Origin: Setaria digitata
Lineage: Eukaryota; Nematoda; Chromadorea; Rhabditida; Setariidae
Reading direction: 5' to 3'
DNA length: 64,000 bases
Assembly (NCBI GenBank): GCA_003640385.1
Contig: RCAB01000005.1
Coordinates: 558,001 to 622,000 of the forward strand
Shown here: positions 28,301 through 40,895 of the stretch, piece after piece
Numbering within the stretch: position 1 is the first letter of the stretch
Layout of the letters: each line of letters opens with the position of its first letter
Position numbers and translations under genes: made by a program
Notes under the pieces: model-generated
Seen by the model: only the letters and a program-made list of their open reading frames with translations
Database searches by the model: none
Told to the model about the DNA's origin: nothing

Positions 28301-30289
28301 GGCTTTTTCCATGAGAAATAATCAGATAGTGTTATTTATTATTAGTTGGTCATTTCAAGGTATTTGGTGTGGGTTTCATCTACTTTATATTCAGTGCTTT
28401 CGAGGCAGTGGCGAGAGTGAGCAAGGTATATAAATTATTAGAATTCTTGATGTTTCTAATTAGTGAAAATGACGACTTCTTTTTGGGAAGTAAATATAGT
28501 ATTATAGAGTCGTAAGACTCGCTTGCTTTTTTTCCAGTTTTATGGATTGAAGAGAATTAAAGATGACCAGGTGATATTTTTTTTCTTGGCTTTTATAGCA
28601 TAAATTTTCAGAACCAAGTGGAAGGGATGAAACAGAAGCAGCTGGCAGCTTTACCATTGGTGCTAGTTGAAATAGTCATCTTCTGGTGGATTTTTACATC
28701 GCTTATAAATACTATGCGAGTGCTAAGAATGAGAAGAAATATGGTAGGTACTTTTGTCTATACAGCTGACTAATATTTTAGTAATTTTAAAGTAGATATT
28801 TGTTTCATGAGGATTTTGCTCGATGGGCTAAACAGAATTCCTGAACCATTTTTTTTTTTCTTTGTTCGATCTTTTTTTTTCGATTTTCATTATTAATTTG
28901 TACACTTCGTTTTTGAATGAAGGAGGTCTATTTTTATTGTAAAAAACCTTCTTTTTTTTTTTTTTTTTTGAATGCAATGAACCGCAAAATTTGCTCATAA
29001 GTTAAATTGTTGCAAAAGATTTTTCATATATATTATTTATGGGTTTGTTTGTTCGGCGAAGTTTAAGTGAGTTACTTTAAGGAAAAAAAAAATTTTTTAT
29101 ACAAGAATTTATTTTCAGGTGAAGCTTTCCGTTTATCGTCACTTCATGAATGCGTTATGCTTTTCAGCTTTAATAAGTATAGTATTCATGTGCTGGACAA
29201 TTTACATACATAATATGCAACGATGCTTAGTCGATTGGAAAGAATAGTAAATTTTTCACATGTAGTTGAGTTATATAATTTGTAACGAGGATTTTAATGA
29301 GTAAGGTTAGAAGTGGGGGTTACAGCGCGAGATGACTGATTAGTCAGGATAAAAATAGTTTGTGGAGTTATTCTAGCTCTTTTTATAGTTGGGTGGATAC
29401 AGCATTTTGGCATATTCAGTTTTGTTGCATTCTGGTGGTTATTATGATTTTATGGCGTCCATCACGCAATAATCAACGTTATGCTTTCACACCACTTCTT
29501 GATGATAGCGAGGATGAGAATGATGAAGGCAAGTGTAACCATTTATTTACAAAATCAGGTAGGAATGGTTAAGGCAGCTTAAGGCCATTTATCCACAATA
29601 TTTAAACAATATTTAAGGGAAATATAACGAATAACCTCTTATGATACTACTGTCGTCTATTACATAGTTGTTTATTCACTGTTACGTTTGCAGATGAGCT
29701 TTTCAATACCAATTATTACGCAATGGCTGGATTAAATCAACGAAGTGTCAGTATTGGAGCCCATCCTTTTTCCCGTGATCAAGAAGGCTCCTCTAGTAGA
29801 AAGCAGTATGAAGCTCAAGAAAGTGATCAGAAGTTGCAAGTTTGTTTTGGTGCTAGAATATTCCTCAGATTAGGGTGATTTTTACTGCTTAAAAGGAAAA
29901 AAAAGAATGAAGAGGAAAATGCATTTTTCTTATTTCATCTTTATTTCACTTAGAATACGTCTTAATAGAAATGAAATCTTAATCCACTTACACTTGTATT
30001 CCATATAATTTGTGTAGATTTTTTTTACCAGTGATAGTAGGGTAATCTGGGGTTGATCGAACAAGCGTTCTGTCAGGAAAGACGAATAACTGGTGGCATA
30101 GCATGCAATCTGCAAGACAATTTCAAACCAAATTTAGTTTAAAAAGTTGTCATTACTCTTTAGCTTTGTTTTCAGGAGGAGTTGAAATGGATTGAGGATA
30201 ATATTCCGACTACATTTGCTGACCGTTTGCTAGTTGATGATGAAGAAGACAGGGAACGAATCGAACTAGAACGTTCCAAAATGCTATAG
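25372..30289 (+). CDS. tmem87: TMEM87-family Golgi seven-transmembrane protein (GOST family)
   Basis: TMEM87A/B are Golgi proteins with a luminal GOLD-like domain and a seven-helix domain; TMEM87A has been reported as a Golgi cation channel (GolpHCat) and mechanosensitive factor (Elkin1). Sixteen exons: 25372-25509, 25619-25792, 26038-26208, 26431-26594, 26824-~26890, ~27159-27291, 27632-27687, 27796-27893, 28061-28171, 28360-28425, 28538-28570, 28612-28743, 29119-29246, 29359-29528, 29694-29838 and 30176-30289. An N-terminal signal-like segment ([13 protein letters not shown]) is followed by the luminal domain. Family signatures follow: [90 protein letters not shown], and near the end [18 protein letters not shown]. 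The exon 5/6 join is not settled. The intron after exon 14 starts GCAAGT, and reading frame requires this GC donor. Confidence 0.95.
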
Positions 30290-31747
30290 TAAAAGTATCA
30301 ATAATAGTTCTGTTGTTAGAAAATTTATTGTCAGTGCATGTATTTAAAGAAAATTATCAAAGCTGAAGATGCATCTAAACCATGAGAGAAAATGAAATAT
30401 ACAAAAGGCAAATAAAAGCGAAAACTTTTCGGAAGTTGCAGGCAAGAGGTTAATGCATTTAAATTTAGTTCCTAACCAGAATTGACGGCGACTTCATTCT
30501 GATTGATAGATTAGTGTATGCCATTAATGATATCAACTGTCCTCAATGGAAAACGATATAATTCGAATTTATCTACATTTAATGCTTTGGAGGATTCTAT
30601 CTGAGATTCTGGAAAATTCTTCGAGCTGATAGAGGCTGCGAAGTCAGAATTGATTTACCGAACAGATGTAGAAAATTGCTTTTTCTTTAAAATTAATTTC
30701 CTGAGAATATTGAAGATATTCACTGTTTCAATAATCTATTAAAATTTTATAGCACAGTTATGCCTCAAATCTCTTCCCAACGGCTGTGTATGGTACTGTA
30801 AGAATGATATGTTTTTGGAATTTATGGAAGTTATGGGTGTTTCTGCCTCTTTTGTTTCTTCAAATTTCACTTTTAAAGTCTGTAGAATCATGCCGAATCC
30901 ACTATCCATTAATTTTAGGTGTAGTGATATATAATGTGCTACCATTATAATGGTGGATGGGGAAGTTTTTTTTTTATTCAGATATGTTTTTAGAAGAAAT
31001 AAGAAGATCCCGCTGCACATGCTAATGCATTCAGTCGAGATATATGATAAGAATTGATAGCCTTCAGTTAGAAGGCTCTGGAATTTTTCCTCTATGTGTA
31101 AACATTTAGGGCATAGAACTGTTTCCCTTTTCAATGGAAAGTTTTTATGTACCATTTCAAATGCATGTGCTATTCTTGCAACCCTTACTTACCGTACTTA
31201 GAAGTGTTTTCATTAGTAATTTTGGCAATTGTTGCGAAGAAAGTACTTCCTTGGATTTTGCATCAACTCTTACTTCTTCAAAAACTTATACACTTTCGGA
31301 AAATATACTAAATTTTTGTTTCTGTTGGAAAGAAAATCTTCATGAAATTAAATTTTTTACCAAACGGTTTTCCAACAAATTCAGAATGATTTTAAATTGA
31401 AGTTCTGCAGTTATTTAAGAATTCAAGAGTAGTTTTAAACAATAAAATTTAAGAGTGTGGAGGTGGATTAAAAGATTCGGAAACAGGTTAATTACCAATT
31501 TCTTTTCATCACGCGCTATTTTTAACAATGTGCTGCTAAGACTGGATTCCCATTATTTGTTGAACATTTTTTGGATTTAATAAAGGACTGGTCCTTTACA
31601 GTACGGTGTCATTGTATAACTTCAAAATACTATTACAAGATTCCAATATCAACAAGAATTATTTATGAATTTAAAGCTTAGGTTAAACTACAATTTTACT
31701 ACGTTTGGTTTGGTAAGAAGTGGAATAAATTGAAAATGTGTTTACAG
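30290..31747. other. intergenic with one long unexplained - strand ORF
   Basis: 3' flank of the TMEM87 gene. The only notable element is the - strand ORF at 31155-30739, listed separately. Confidence 0.5.
30739..31155 (-). CDS. 138-codon ORF of unknown origin
   Basis: The longest unbroken ORF outside recognised genes, starting with an ATG. It contains CPKCLHIEEKFQSLL and a moderately hydrophobic middle. Just upstream on the same strand another frame is open and protein-like (VRVDAKSKEVLSSQQLPKLL, 31260-31160) and ends where this ORF begins. The gap between them is about 28 nt, too small for an intron, so a frameshifted relic is as likely as a gene. No family recognised. Confidence 0.25.
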   Translation of the reverse strand: MVHKNFPLKRETVLCPKCLHIEEKFQSLLTEGYQFLSYISTECISMCSGIFLFLLKTYLNKKKTSPSTIIMVAHYISLHLKLMDSGFGMILQTLKVKFEETKEAETPITSINSKNISFLQYHTQPLGRDLRHNCAIKF

Positions 31748-33892
31748 GCTATGTGCATATCATTTATTCGGATCGCAGTCTCGCTGCTTATGGGAATATT
31801 TAGACTTCCTGAAAAGTGCCATTATTTCTTTATAGCGAAGATCAGCAATTGGTTTAAAAAGACTGATAAAACGAAATAATTGTCATGAGCTTCTGCTGAG
31901 AGTGCATTCTAACGCATTAACTTGTTACTACTACGTTAGGAAGATAGAATCTCCAAGCAATAACAGTAATCTAACTGCAGTAAGACGGTGGAGACAACGG
32001 CTTTCTATTCAAGAAGTTAGAAATGACTATCCTTACTTGGAAAAATTTCTCCCAGTGAGGATTTATGAGAGTTTAGATTTACTTCACTTTGCTTGATGCT
32101 CATAACAGGGAGGTTAATGAAATTAGGCCTAAACAGTTTCAACGGTTGCTATTTTTTCATATCAGTGATTTCGGAATGAACTTAAGACAAAGAGCAAGTG
32201 GTTGTTTTAATTTATTTTTAAAAAGTTTTGGTTTTCTCAATTTCTTTTATCCTTTTTTGCCCTTTTGTTTTATTAAAATTTATTTTATTAAGACTCCATC
32301 TTTTTAAAGCTTTTAAAAAATTAAAAACTTTTTAAACTCTCGAGATCGGATAGGAAATTACTTTCAAAATAACTTTTTATCCAGTTCACATATTATCTTT
32401 CATAATTTTGCTTTACTTTCATTGTGTATCATATAGGTCATTAATATTTTATATGTGGCTCTCCTTTTAGTTCACCAAATTTTTTACTCTTGAAGAAATA
32501 TGTCTGCTTGCCTTGTAGTGAAAAAAAAAAGCCATTTCGCATATGAATGAAAAATGTAGGCAATTTGGCATTAATAATAAGTAAGAACATGCTGTTTGAA
32601 ATCTTTTGAATGCATAACTTCGACAGTTTATTGTTGCTTTCCTAATTTTTTCATTTCTGGAAATGAATGAAATATAGGAGGAATAGAATTTACTTTGAAA
32701 ATTAACATCAAACATCATAGTCCAACATGGATTAGTCGTAAACAAATAAATATATTTAATCGCTCAATCTTTTTACTCATTTTTGTATCTATAAATTTTT
32801 GACAACTGATAACTGTTTCGATTAACTTTACCTGACCCTTTCCTTACTTTTATTCAGTCTAGCTCTATTCCCCTGTGAGAAATGCAAAACTTAGTTTGTG
32901 CAGAAGTATTTTACTTCTGAAAATCAATTGGCTAATTGTTGTGGTCGAAACGATGACTACAAAAGTGCTGGGAAGCAAAGTAGTAAGTTGATTGATTTTC
33001 TTGTTGATTAATCTTCGCTTTTGGAAACTCCCTTGAACGCAATTTTCCAATTATGAATAGAAGCACAATTCTCAGTCTTTCATTTGTTTTGAATTAAGTA
33101 TATCATTCATTTGATACTTCCAACATTTTCTTTTCTGCTTCAATTATTGCTACCCTTAAATTTATACAATTCAACTATTAAATTAAATTATTTGAAAACA
33201 ATTTTTAAGACTAGCTCTTTTTTACATTTTACTGTTATGTTTCTGAATGCAGATGAAAGTGATCATCAGATATACTGCTTAATTAAAGTGATAGAAATTA
33301 CTGCAATATTGAATACTGAAATATATTAAATATATCAAGTTACGTCGTTATCACTCATTTATTTTATTGGCTTATTTTATTTATCCATTCATTCAGTCAG
33401 TGCATTTAATTAATTTTTGTACAGGTGCGAAGGAACTAGTGAGAAAAGCGTTTTGCATTTAATTCTTTTATTGAATTGTAGATGAAAATTTTCAGCGTAA
33501 AAATGATTTATCAAGAAACTGGACAAAATCGAAGTTCAAAGAAAGTACTGGTAAAGGATGAGCCGAGAAAGAAAATTGCATGAAGCAGGTTGCTAGAAGT
33601 TTATTTAAATGACATTTTTACTTTTTAATTTATAAATGTTTTGAAACAAAAAATATTTTGCTTCTGTAATTTTACATTACTCCAAAATTTTTTCCATTTA
33701 ACAAATGAGAATGCCACTTTTAACATATTTTAATCTAATTTCGATGGAACTCTTTGCATATTATTTCTAATTATCGCTTGCCATTTTTCCTTATCCAGAT
33801 TTAGAACATACTAGAGTTTCTGAAGTAACTCTTAAAAAATATTATATGTATTATATTTTTCCAGCACTTCTCACTGGAGGCTTCGTTATTTG
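31748..33892 (+). pseudogene. fragmentary gene or pseudogene, unresolved
   Basis: Behind a TTTACAG acceptor, one frame runs 31749-32096 with a single TAG at 31833. It reads like protein on both sides: CAYHLFGSQSRCLWEYLDFL before it, CHELLLRVHSNALTCYYYV and RLSIQEVRNDYPYLEKFL after it. A +1 shift near 32090 then continues with REVNEIRPKQFQRLLFFHI. Further acceptor-led, coding-looking pieces lie at ~32893-32980 (KYFTSENQLANCCGRNDDYK), ~33253-33290 (DESDHQIYCLIK), 33481-33553 (DENFQRKNDLSRNWTKSKFK) and 33865-33892, where a stop could close the chain. The TAG sits in a good acceptor (TTTCTTTATAG), so an exon could start at 31836 instead. I recognise no family and cannot join the pieces into one phase-consistent model. 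Confidence 0.3.
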
Positions 33893-35990
33893 AATCTTAA
33901 AAAATTGCACTTGATATTGGTAAGTAAATCTTAGAATGCTTAAAATTCCATCAGTTTGTTATTTTTATTTTTGATAAAATTTTTTTTGTAGCAAATTCTT
34001 AACTAATTAATTTTACTAAGGTTTTTAGTAATTTGTCTACTACTCCCTTTTATGATATATTTTGTAGCTTAAAATGAATGAGTTGAATGGGGCTATTTTG
34101 ATCTTTCGATTTTAACATGCTGTTAACTAATTCTACTTCATTTATGAGCTTATTTTTTTTCATTTTTTTTCTTAAACAAAGATGTGGAATACGAGGCTTT
34201 AGTATTTCATTAATGGGACTCAGTTATTTTTTTTTCTTGATTTCAACTGATTTGAATTTTCTTCCGCAGAGCAAACTTTTGTATACTGCAGTAGAAACAA
34301 TACGGGAAGCACTATTCTCAGAAATCTCCAATGTCGAGGTTGATGAGGTAGTTAGTGCATTTTAAATGCTGGAGACTTCTTTTTTTTCTCCGTTTCATAA
34401 ATTTCTTATTTAAATTTGATATTTAAATATAGCAAATTGAAGTATAGCATTATAGCATCGAAATGAACAGCAAAAAAAATGCAGCGACATAACAGTGGCA
34501 TCTGAAACAGGTTGAGACATTTAACAATGTTGATTATCTTGGTCAACTGTGCTTTTTTAAAAGTCAATAAATTCATTATGCCATACTTGCCGAGCATTAT
34601 TTCCTTTTGCAAAGATTCATTCTTTCAATAAATCGCCATCAGTCCATTTGATAAATAAGTTCTCTTAAATTATTAAAAGGAAAAAAAAAGAATTCCTTTT
34701 TTCATCTGTTAACACTATCTAGTTTAAATGAAACATGATAAAGACCTCTTTAAGCCAAGAATGAATAAGACAATTTTGTACTTTATTTCTGGATACGCCT
34801 AGCTCCCAATATTCAGTTTCTTTTTTTTTTTTTAAGAAAAAAGGAAAGCATTATAAGGTATAATCCAGGTCGCTTCCCGAAAGATGTTCAAACAAACATC
34901 ATGCAAATGAATAGATATAATTGATATCGTCAAAAGAGTCCCGACAGAAATTGTTACGAGAAAGTTTAGGTACGCAGGGAAAGAATTAGGAGTTTCTGAT
35001 ACTGTCCACACTACAACTTTAAGTACTTAATTAAATTTTTCGGAAGTTTTTACTTACAATTTGTCGCAATTATTGAGATGGAAAAGGTTAATTGAAGGGT
35101 CTCAGAAAAACGGTCCATTTTCGGCAATTAAAGAAAATAAAATGAAGAAACGAAAAAATTCCACCAGTTCCGTTGAGTTTGACGTGCTACCATGAGACGA
35201 ATTCCATGCTGTGGATATTAAGTTGTTCTACGAAGCGAAGACTTTTAATTACCTCTTCCTTTCATCCTCGTTCGTTATTTCGCTTTCATCTTTGTCGTTC
35301 TGTAAATTATTATAATAAAGAAGAATGCAGCTTGGAGCTGCGGTAGTCACTGTAAAACATACTCATAACTTGAAAGCTGTTTAAGTGTCATGTTTGCATT
35401 AGCTGAGTCAATAACTGCTTCATTTGAAATGCTCAACTGTATTGTTATGTGATGCTTGTTTTGAATAACTGAAGCAGAACACAGATTTCACAATGCTTGT
35501 GCCACCTAGTACGACATAGATATATATTTGATAGCATCTAATCAACGCTGTAAGTGTGCTTCAGCAGTTTTGAATAAGTGGCGAAAATACTATAACACAT
35601 ATTAAAACCACAAAACTGTAAGCCTGAGACGAACAAATCATTACCAGTCTTACAAACAATTAATAACTCGAAAAAAATCGGATCAAGCGAATATTTTTCA
35701 CTCTGCAGATTCCTTAAATTAAACCAACTGGAAGACTGTACCACCCACAAGCGTGTTATTAACAATTTCGTTAACTATTAAATAGTTGGTCTATTTTAGA
35801 GAAGCTTTATCATAACTTCTGTACAAACTGATATCATCTACGTACGTGCTCCATCAACGTTGTAGTTTTAACACATTAATGCATAACAATTAGCAGCAGT
35901 GGCGCTAGCAATGATAATATAGTAGCTAGATGAACTAAAGGGGATCATCGGATGCTGGAGTCGCGATTCTGCCATAACACAAGAAAGATT
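33893..35990. other. mostly noncoding, one orphan exon-like segment
   Basis: AT-rich sequence. The segment 34270-34347 is bounded by a CTTCCGCAG acceptor and a GTAGTT donor and encodes KLLYTAVETIREALFSEISN, followed by VEVDE. It has no clear partner exons. Nothing else is supported. Confidence 0.35.
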
Positions 35991-36597
35991 TTAATGTTCT
36001 TGTCGCAACGGTAAGTAAAGTAAAGGTTGAGATAATTCATTATTTCTGAACATTCCCGGTTGCAGATTATTTAACCAAATATGTCGCAGCAGTTGTTCGC
36101 TTTGTTCACGTTCCGAACGTTTCATATAACTAGGTGGTGAAATTTCTTTGGCTCGTATATCGCGTGACATTGCTATTGGCTCATCTATCCTGAAATAACC
36201 CACTACTTGAGCTTAATTTCAACATTTTCGCATAGTGTTTCTGCTTCTTGGAATCACATATGATCAATTCTACATTTGGTAGCTGTACCCCAACTGCAAA
36301 CACCTTTTGGAACATCTATCACAATTGAAGAACGTAGAGTTCATTCACATCATGCCTGTGAACCTGTGATCCTCTCCTGGACTATTCCAAGACTAGGAAA
36401 GGAGAACTAAACGATGCTTATATGACAGGAGCTTTCAGCTTACGTTTCCACGTCTTACGACGTAAAGGAACATTAAAAGGAAGATAAGGATGGGAAAAGA
36501 AATCGAACCCTTCGCTGAATCGCCAACTCAATGCCTGGACGAAGTGCACACCGTAAACAGCAACGAGAAGCAGTAGTATGAAGGATGTTAGCCGCAT
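35991..36597 (-). CDS. predicted small secreted protein, three exons, - strand
   Basis: No family recognised. The first exon (36597 down to 36444, or to 36459 with an alternative donor) begins MRLTSFILLLLVAVYGVHFV, a classical signal peptide with a plausible cleavage after VQA. It then reads LSWRFSEGFDFFSHPYLPF and basic RRK/KRK stretches. Exon 2 (36315-36258) encodes VPKGVCSWGTATKCRIDHM, with the only two cysteines of the mature protein eight residues apart. Exon 3 (36189-35991), behind a TTATTTCAG acceptor, adds a hydrophilic, Gln-rich tail ending LRQEH. Donor phases 1 and 2 match the acceptors, giving 137 codons (or 132 with the other donor). Without splicing, exon 1 alone stops after 59 residues. 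It is the only plausible - strand gene here and could be a secreted or excretory product or a peptide precursor. Confidence 0.5.
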
Positions 36598-39507
36598 GTT
36601 CGTTAAGTCGGTTCAGATGCAGCCTTCTGATACTTCTTTCCTATAACTCTTTCCGCATGACATTTTAGCACATTCTACATCAACTTCCTCAGTGCATACG
36701 AATCACTAACTCATCGACTTTAATCGCCATCTGCGCGAACTGTATGCGGTAATTATCGAGTCCACGAATGAACCATAGATACCGAATCAAGTGATACGGC
36801 CTTATCTCATTAACGCATACATCAGAGTAGGGATGCTTTCCATTTCTGAGATTCTGTCAGACAGTGTGATTGCTTCTGATAACATCAGCACAAAGATAAC
36901 AGAAAAAGAAGTGAAACTCAAACTTTCCCTCATTCTAACTAGCAGAGTGATCCTTTGTCTTTATGAGTAGCATGCGTTTACAATGATGTATACTCAGATT
37001 TGTTGTTGCAGGCAATATCAAACTCAATCATTCTCATTAATTTAACGCTTATTTTGAGTTTTCTTGCACCTTTATTTTGAAAGGTACTTTCTAGACCAGT
37101 ATGTCACCTGGAATTTTTGCAAATATTTCTTGTTCTGCCTTATACTTTTTAGTAAGAAAATCCAGACAAGGGGACAGCAAGTTGACAAAAAATAAAATTA
37201 ATCTAATACTGTGCTGATTGAAGATAAAACCTGGAGAGCTATATAATACTGAAAATGAAGTAGAAGCTATTTATCAAAGCTCAGAAAGAGGAAATTCACT
37301 TTTGAGGACATTTCAGCAAAAGATACGATTACCCTCCTTAATTCTGCAAATATGTCTAGAAGCGAACAACATCCATGCTTTTCCTTGGTTTGATGCTTAG
37401 TCTCATTACATGAGTATAAAATAAATCTGTCAAGAGCATTTCATTATTTCCTTCTGCAGCTCGGAATATAATTTTCAGGAAAAGTTTCGAAAGAATTGAG
37501 GAAGTTATGCTCTTCTTTCCCGCAATGAATTTCTAACTTCATTTATCATCCCAGACAAAAGATTCATTATTTTTATCTTCCATTCCTTGCTAATAATTAG
37601 CCTCTATTTGATGCCACCTCGAAATATTGCCCGCAAATTATTTGCCAAATTGTAACTTGTAACTCCTTAAGAAGTTGGTTGAATCCAAAGTTTACTCTTT
37701 TCACTATCTTGCATGGCCTAAAAAACAGCAGAAGTTGAGTGGCACTCAGTCCCGAAGTAATTCTGTTCCTTGCAATGGCAAAAAACCAAAAATATGAAAA
37801 ATATTCGTGTTTGTACTAAAAAGATGAAATGTTAAAAAAACAGCTACAAAAGAATAAAACTAAAAATCCTTCTGAACATCTTTCACTTTGTTTCTATGCT
37901 TTCGAAAAGCAACACCATAAGCACTCCGTCTTCACACATACATGTTGAAATCAGTATCTCCATCAGTTTCATGTGGACAGAAACCGTAGGAACACGAAAC
38001 AGCTTTCAGTCATTATCTATGACGTCCTCTGTCCATTTGTCTATGTCAAAACACAGCTGTGCCATGGAAGGGGGGTTACGGGTAAATGGCTTGTAATTTC
38101 CATCTCTTACTGAGAATCATTTATTACGAATCGTTCTTAATGTTTACATAGGTAAGCTGGAGATGGATCTGACACTCCACTCGTATCAATCAGCAAATGA
38201 GCTAAATATGTTTCGTCAAAATATCACTATGAGCTTGCAGCATAACACCGTGACATGGAACCTCCACCTTTATCTCGATTTGTTAGCCTTCAGCAAGCAG
38301 CTGAGGTGTCAAGCGTTTAAATTTAATTATTTAAACTGCTTGATAGAGATTTTTGTTAAAATGAAAGGTTTAAAAAAACCTCGTACCAACAATGATGTAA
38401 ATTGATTAGAAAATGCTCTTGTTAGTTTTCTGAAATATAACGTAATTCATTTTCGATTTCCTGAGAATGGAACGGGTATGCTTCTGCGGGAAGTTCGTCA
38501 ACAGGCTGATAGTGGTGATATATCAAACACCATCATTTCAGAGTTATCACTGCTCAGAGGACTCTCAAAGCGATTTGTAGTTAATTAGTTGATGGAGAAA
38601 GTGGAAGAAATGCAAATGTAGGCAGAATGCATGTGAGGAGGGAACAGGAACTTTTAAAACGTTAAGTGAATTGTGTTTCAATTTTGAGTATCGAAATACA
38701 GTATACCGAAAAGGTTTTAAAACAGGAGTGAGGCAGGACTTTTTCTAAATTATACATTCACTGATTAGTTTAAAGATTTCTAAGATTTTTCAATCCAGAT
38801 ATGAAAGAGCTCTGAAGCTGAAGGAAGGTAATGACAGCAGTACTTCAATATTTAGAACGAAGCCGAGCTTTTCTTTTTTTTTTCGAAGTTTTGATAAGCA
38901 ACAGATCTTAGATATATCCGAATTCTTTTAAACTCATGAAGCTTTTGAAAATATTCCAGCAAGAAACACTTCATAAATGTCACATACATCTTCGCGGGTA
39001 TTTTCATTTGACCTTTACAAAAATATTGAAGGACCATGAAATATTTACGTGAATCATGCAGCCATTTTAAGAAGTGAATCTCCAAAAGTAATGAGATAGC
39101 ACTCATACCATTAAATGAAATTGGAACTTCCTATGGGCAGAGGAGTAGGATATCTAAAATTCACAGAACTTCCGCACTTCATCGAATTGTAATTAATTCG
39201 AAAAAAACACTTCTAAAATTTCTGGTTACTGTAATGAGCACCTTATTAGCAATGTGCATACAAACTTGTAGGAGTGTAGAAGTGTCTTCAGGATAGTACA
39301 AAAGACGAAACATAGTCAATTAGGTGAATTAATAAATGAAATGAAAATTAAGAAATGAATAATAATAATGAATGTTACTTCCGGGTACGTAAAAGCTCAG
39401 TTGAGGAGTTGTGTCGGTAGCAGAAAAATACACAGAAGGCTCAATTCATTAATCTACTAAAGCAACAAAACTTGGGAAAAGACTACCTAGGATACAGCAA
39501 AGCTCTT

Positions 39508-39585
39508 AACAAAGTACAATGGTTAGGTTAGGTCCAATCACACGTGAACAAAGTACGATGGTTAGGTTAGGTCCAATCACACGTG
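39508..39585 (+). repeat. 39-nt tandem duplication containing TTAGGTTAGG
   Basis: Two abutting copies, 39508-39546 and 39547-39585, differing at one base (GTACAATGG versus GTACGATGG). Each carries GGTTAGGTTAGGTCC, which resembles but is not the nematode telomere unit TTAGGC. Confidence 0.95.
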
Positions 39586-40406
39586 ACTTGGCAAAACAGC
39601 CAATAAAGTTGCCATGTGATTGTGAATGGTAATAGATTAGAGCACAAAAATTTACGAGAAACTGTATTCATATCAATAAAAAAAGAAGGGCGACTCAAAA
39701 AGAGCCAATTTTTGAAGGAATACTGAAAATCTGAATTAAGAGATTTTCAGAGTCGACTGGCAAAAATACACTTCTCTTTTCAAAGAAAAAAATAACTAGT
39801 GGAAAAAATCTAGTATGGAATGATTTCTGGAAAATTAATTTTATTAGCAATTCCCAACCTCCTTTTCTTTAGAATTTCAGGCAAAAATGACATTTGTCAT
39901 TTTCAACAAGTTCCATTGTAAGATCTGTTCATTTCGACACAGGAAGAAACTCAGCCTTTTTTGAACTAGTTGTGAACTAAAAAAGCTGTTATGAAATCGT
40001 TGCATCAGCTAATCCGTTTATTTGCTTAATTTGACTCCCGCCTGTCATGTATGGCGTGAGCAATTAAAACTGATGCTTAGAACTTAATTAATAAGTTCGG
40101 AAAGTAAGAAAAAATCAGTTTTAGGAAAACAATTAATAGTCAACATATGAAAATAAGCCTAAATTATTAGGTCCGTATCCACCTGAACTACAATACATGC
40201 TACATCAACATTGGGCAATACACCATTACTCGGTCTTGGCAACACATTCTATTTTAATTATTACAATTAATACAGAAGTTGTAGTTGTATGAAGACGAAG
40301 ATCATATAATCAGGACTTATATAATAAGCTGCAAGTTCTCAGCACCTACCAGATGATACAATATAGCACAATCATAATACTTCAACAGTACACTACTCAT
40401 CAAGCA

Positions 40407-40895
40407 CTATACAGAGCTTAATATATTTGGAGACAAAATGCCATCATGGATTAGAACAAACAAGTAAATATGATGAAGATTTAAGGAGGTGTTTCTTAAA
40501 TAGTAACAATAGAAAGAATTTTCGGCCATCATTGCTACTAAGATCAGCGTCAAGCGGAAATGTAAATCGTAAAAGCAACGATTTATCGACTTATATGCAG
40601 GATTTTGAAACTGGAAGACAGCAGTGGTAAAGAAAAAACAATAAAATGACATCAGCTGTGACAAACAGTATGAAACGCCCATCTGCTCTCAATACAATCA
40701 AAAATGTTTTAAATAGCATGACTACTTATTTGCCTCTCCCTTCCTTGCTGAACCAAGCACAGATTTCATTCAGATCCTCGATAAATGCGTTCTGGAAACG
40801 ATACCCATCACTTCTTCCTGGATGGACTTAGTTCCAGAAATTAGTCCAATTCTTTACCCACAGTAACATCACTCGTCATCGCTTCAGCCATATTT
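40407..40895 (-). CDS. possible coding exons, strand uncertain
   Basis: On the - strand, an ATG at 40895 opens MAEAMTSDVTV before possible donors. A TATCGTTTCCAG acceptor leads into NAFIEDLNEICAWFSKEGRG (stop at ~40733-40735), and a GCTGTCTTCCAG acceptor at ~40614 leads into FQNPAYKSINRCFYDLHFRL. The + strand is also open over 40434-40630 and 40646-40831 in one frame, interrupted by a single TAA. Phases could not be joined on either strand. Confidence 0.2.

Noticed and set aside
39520..39575. Telomeric repeat
   Set aside because: The motif is TTAGGTTAGGTCC in a 39-nt unit, not tandem TTAGGC; interpreted as an ordinary duplication.
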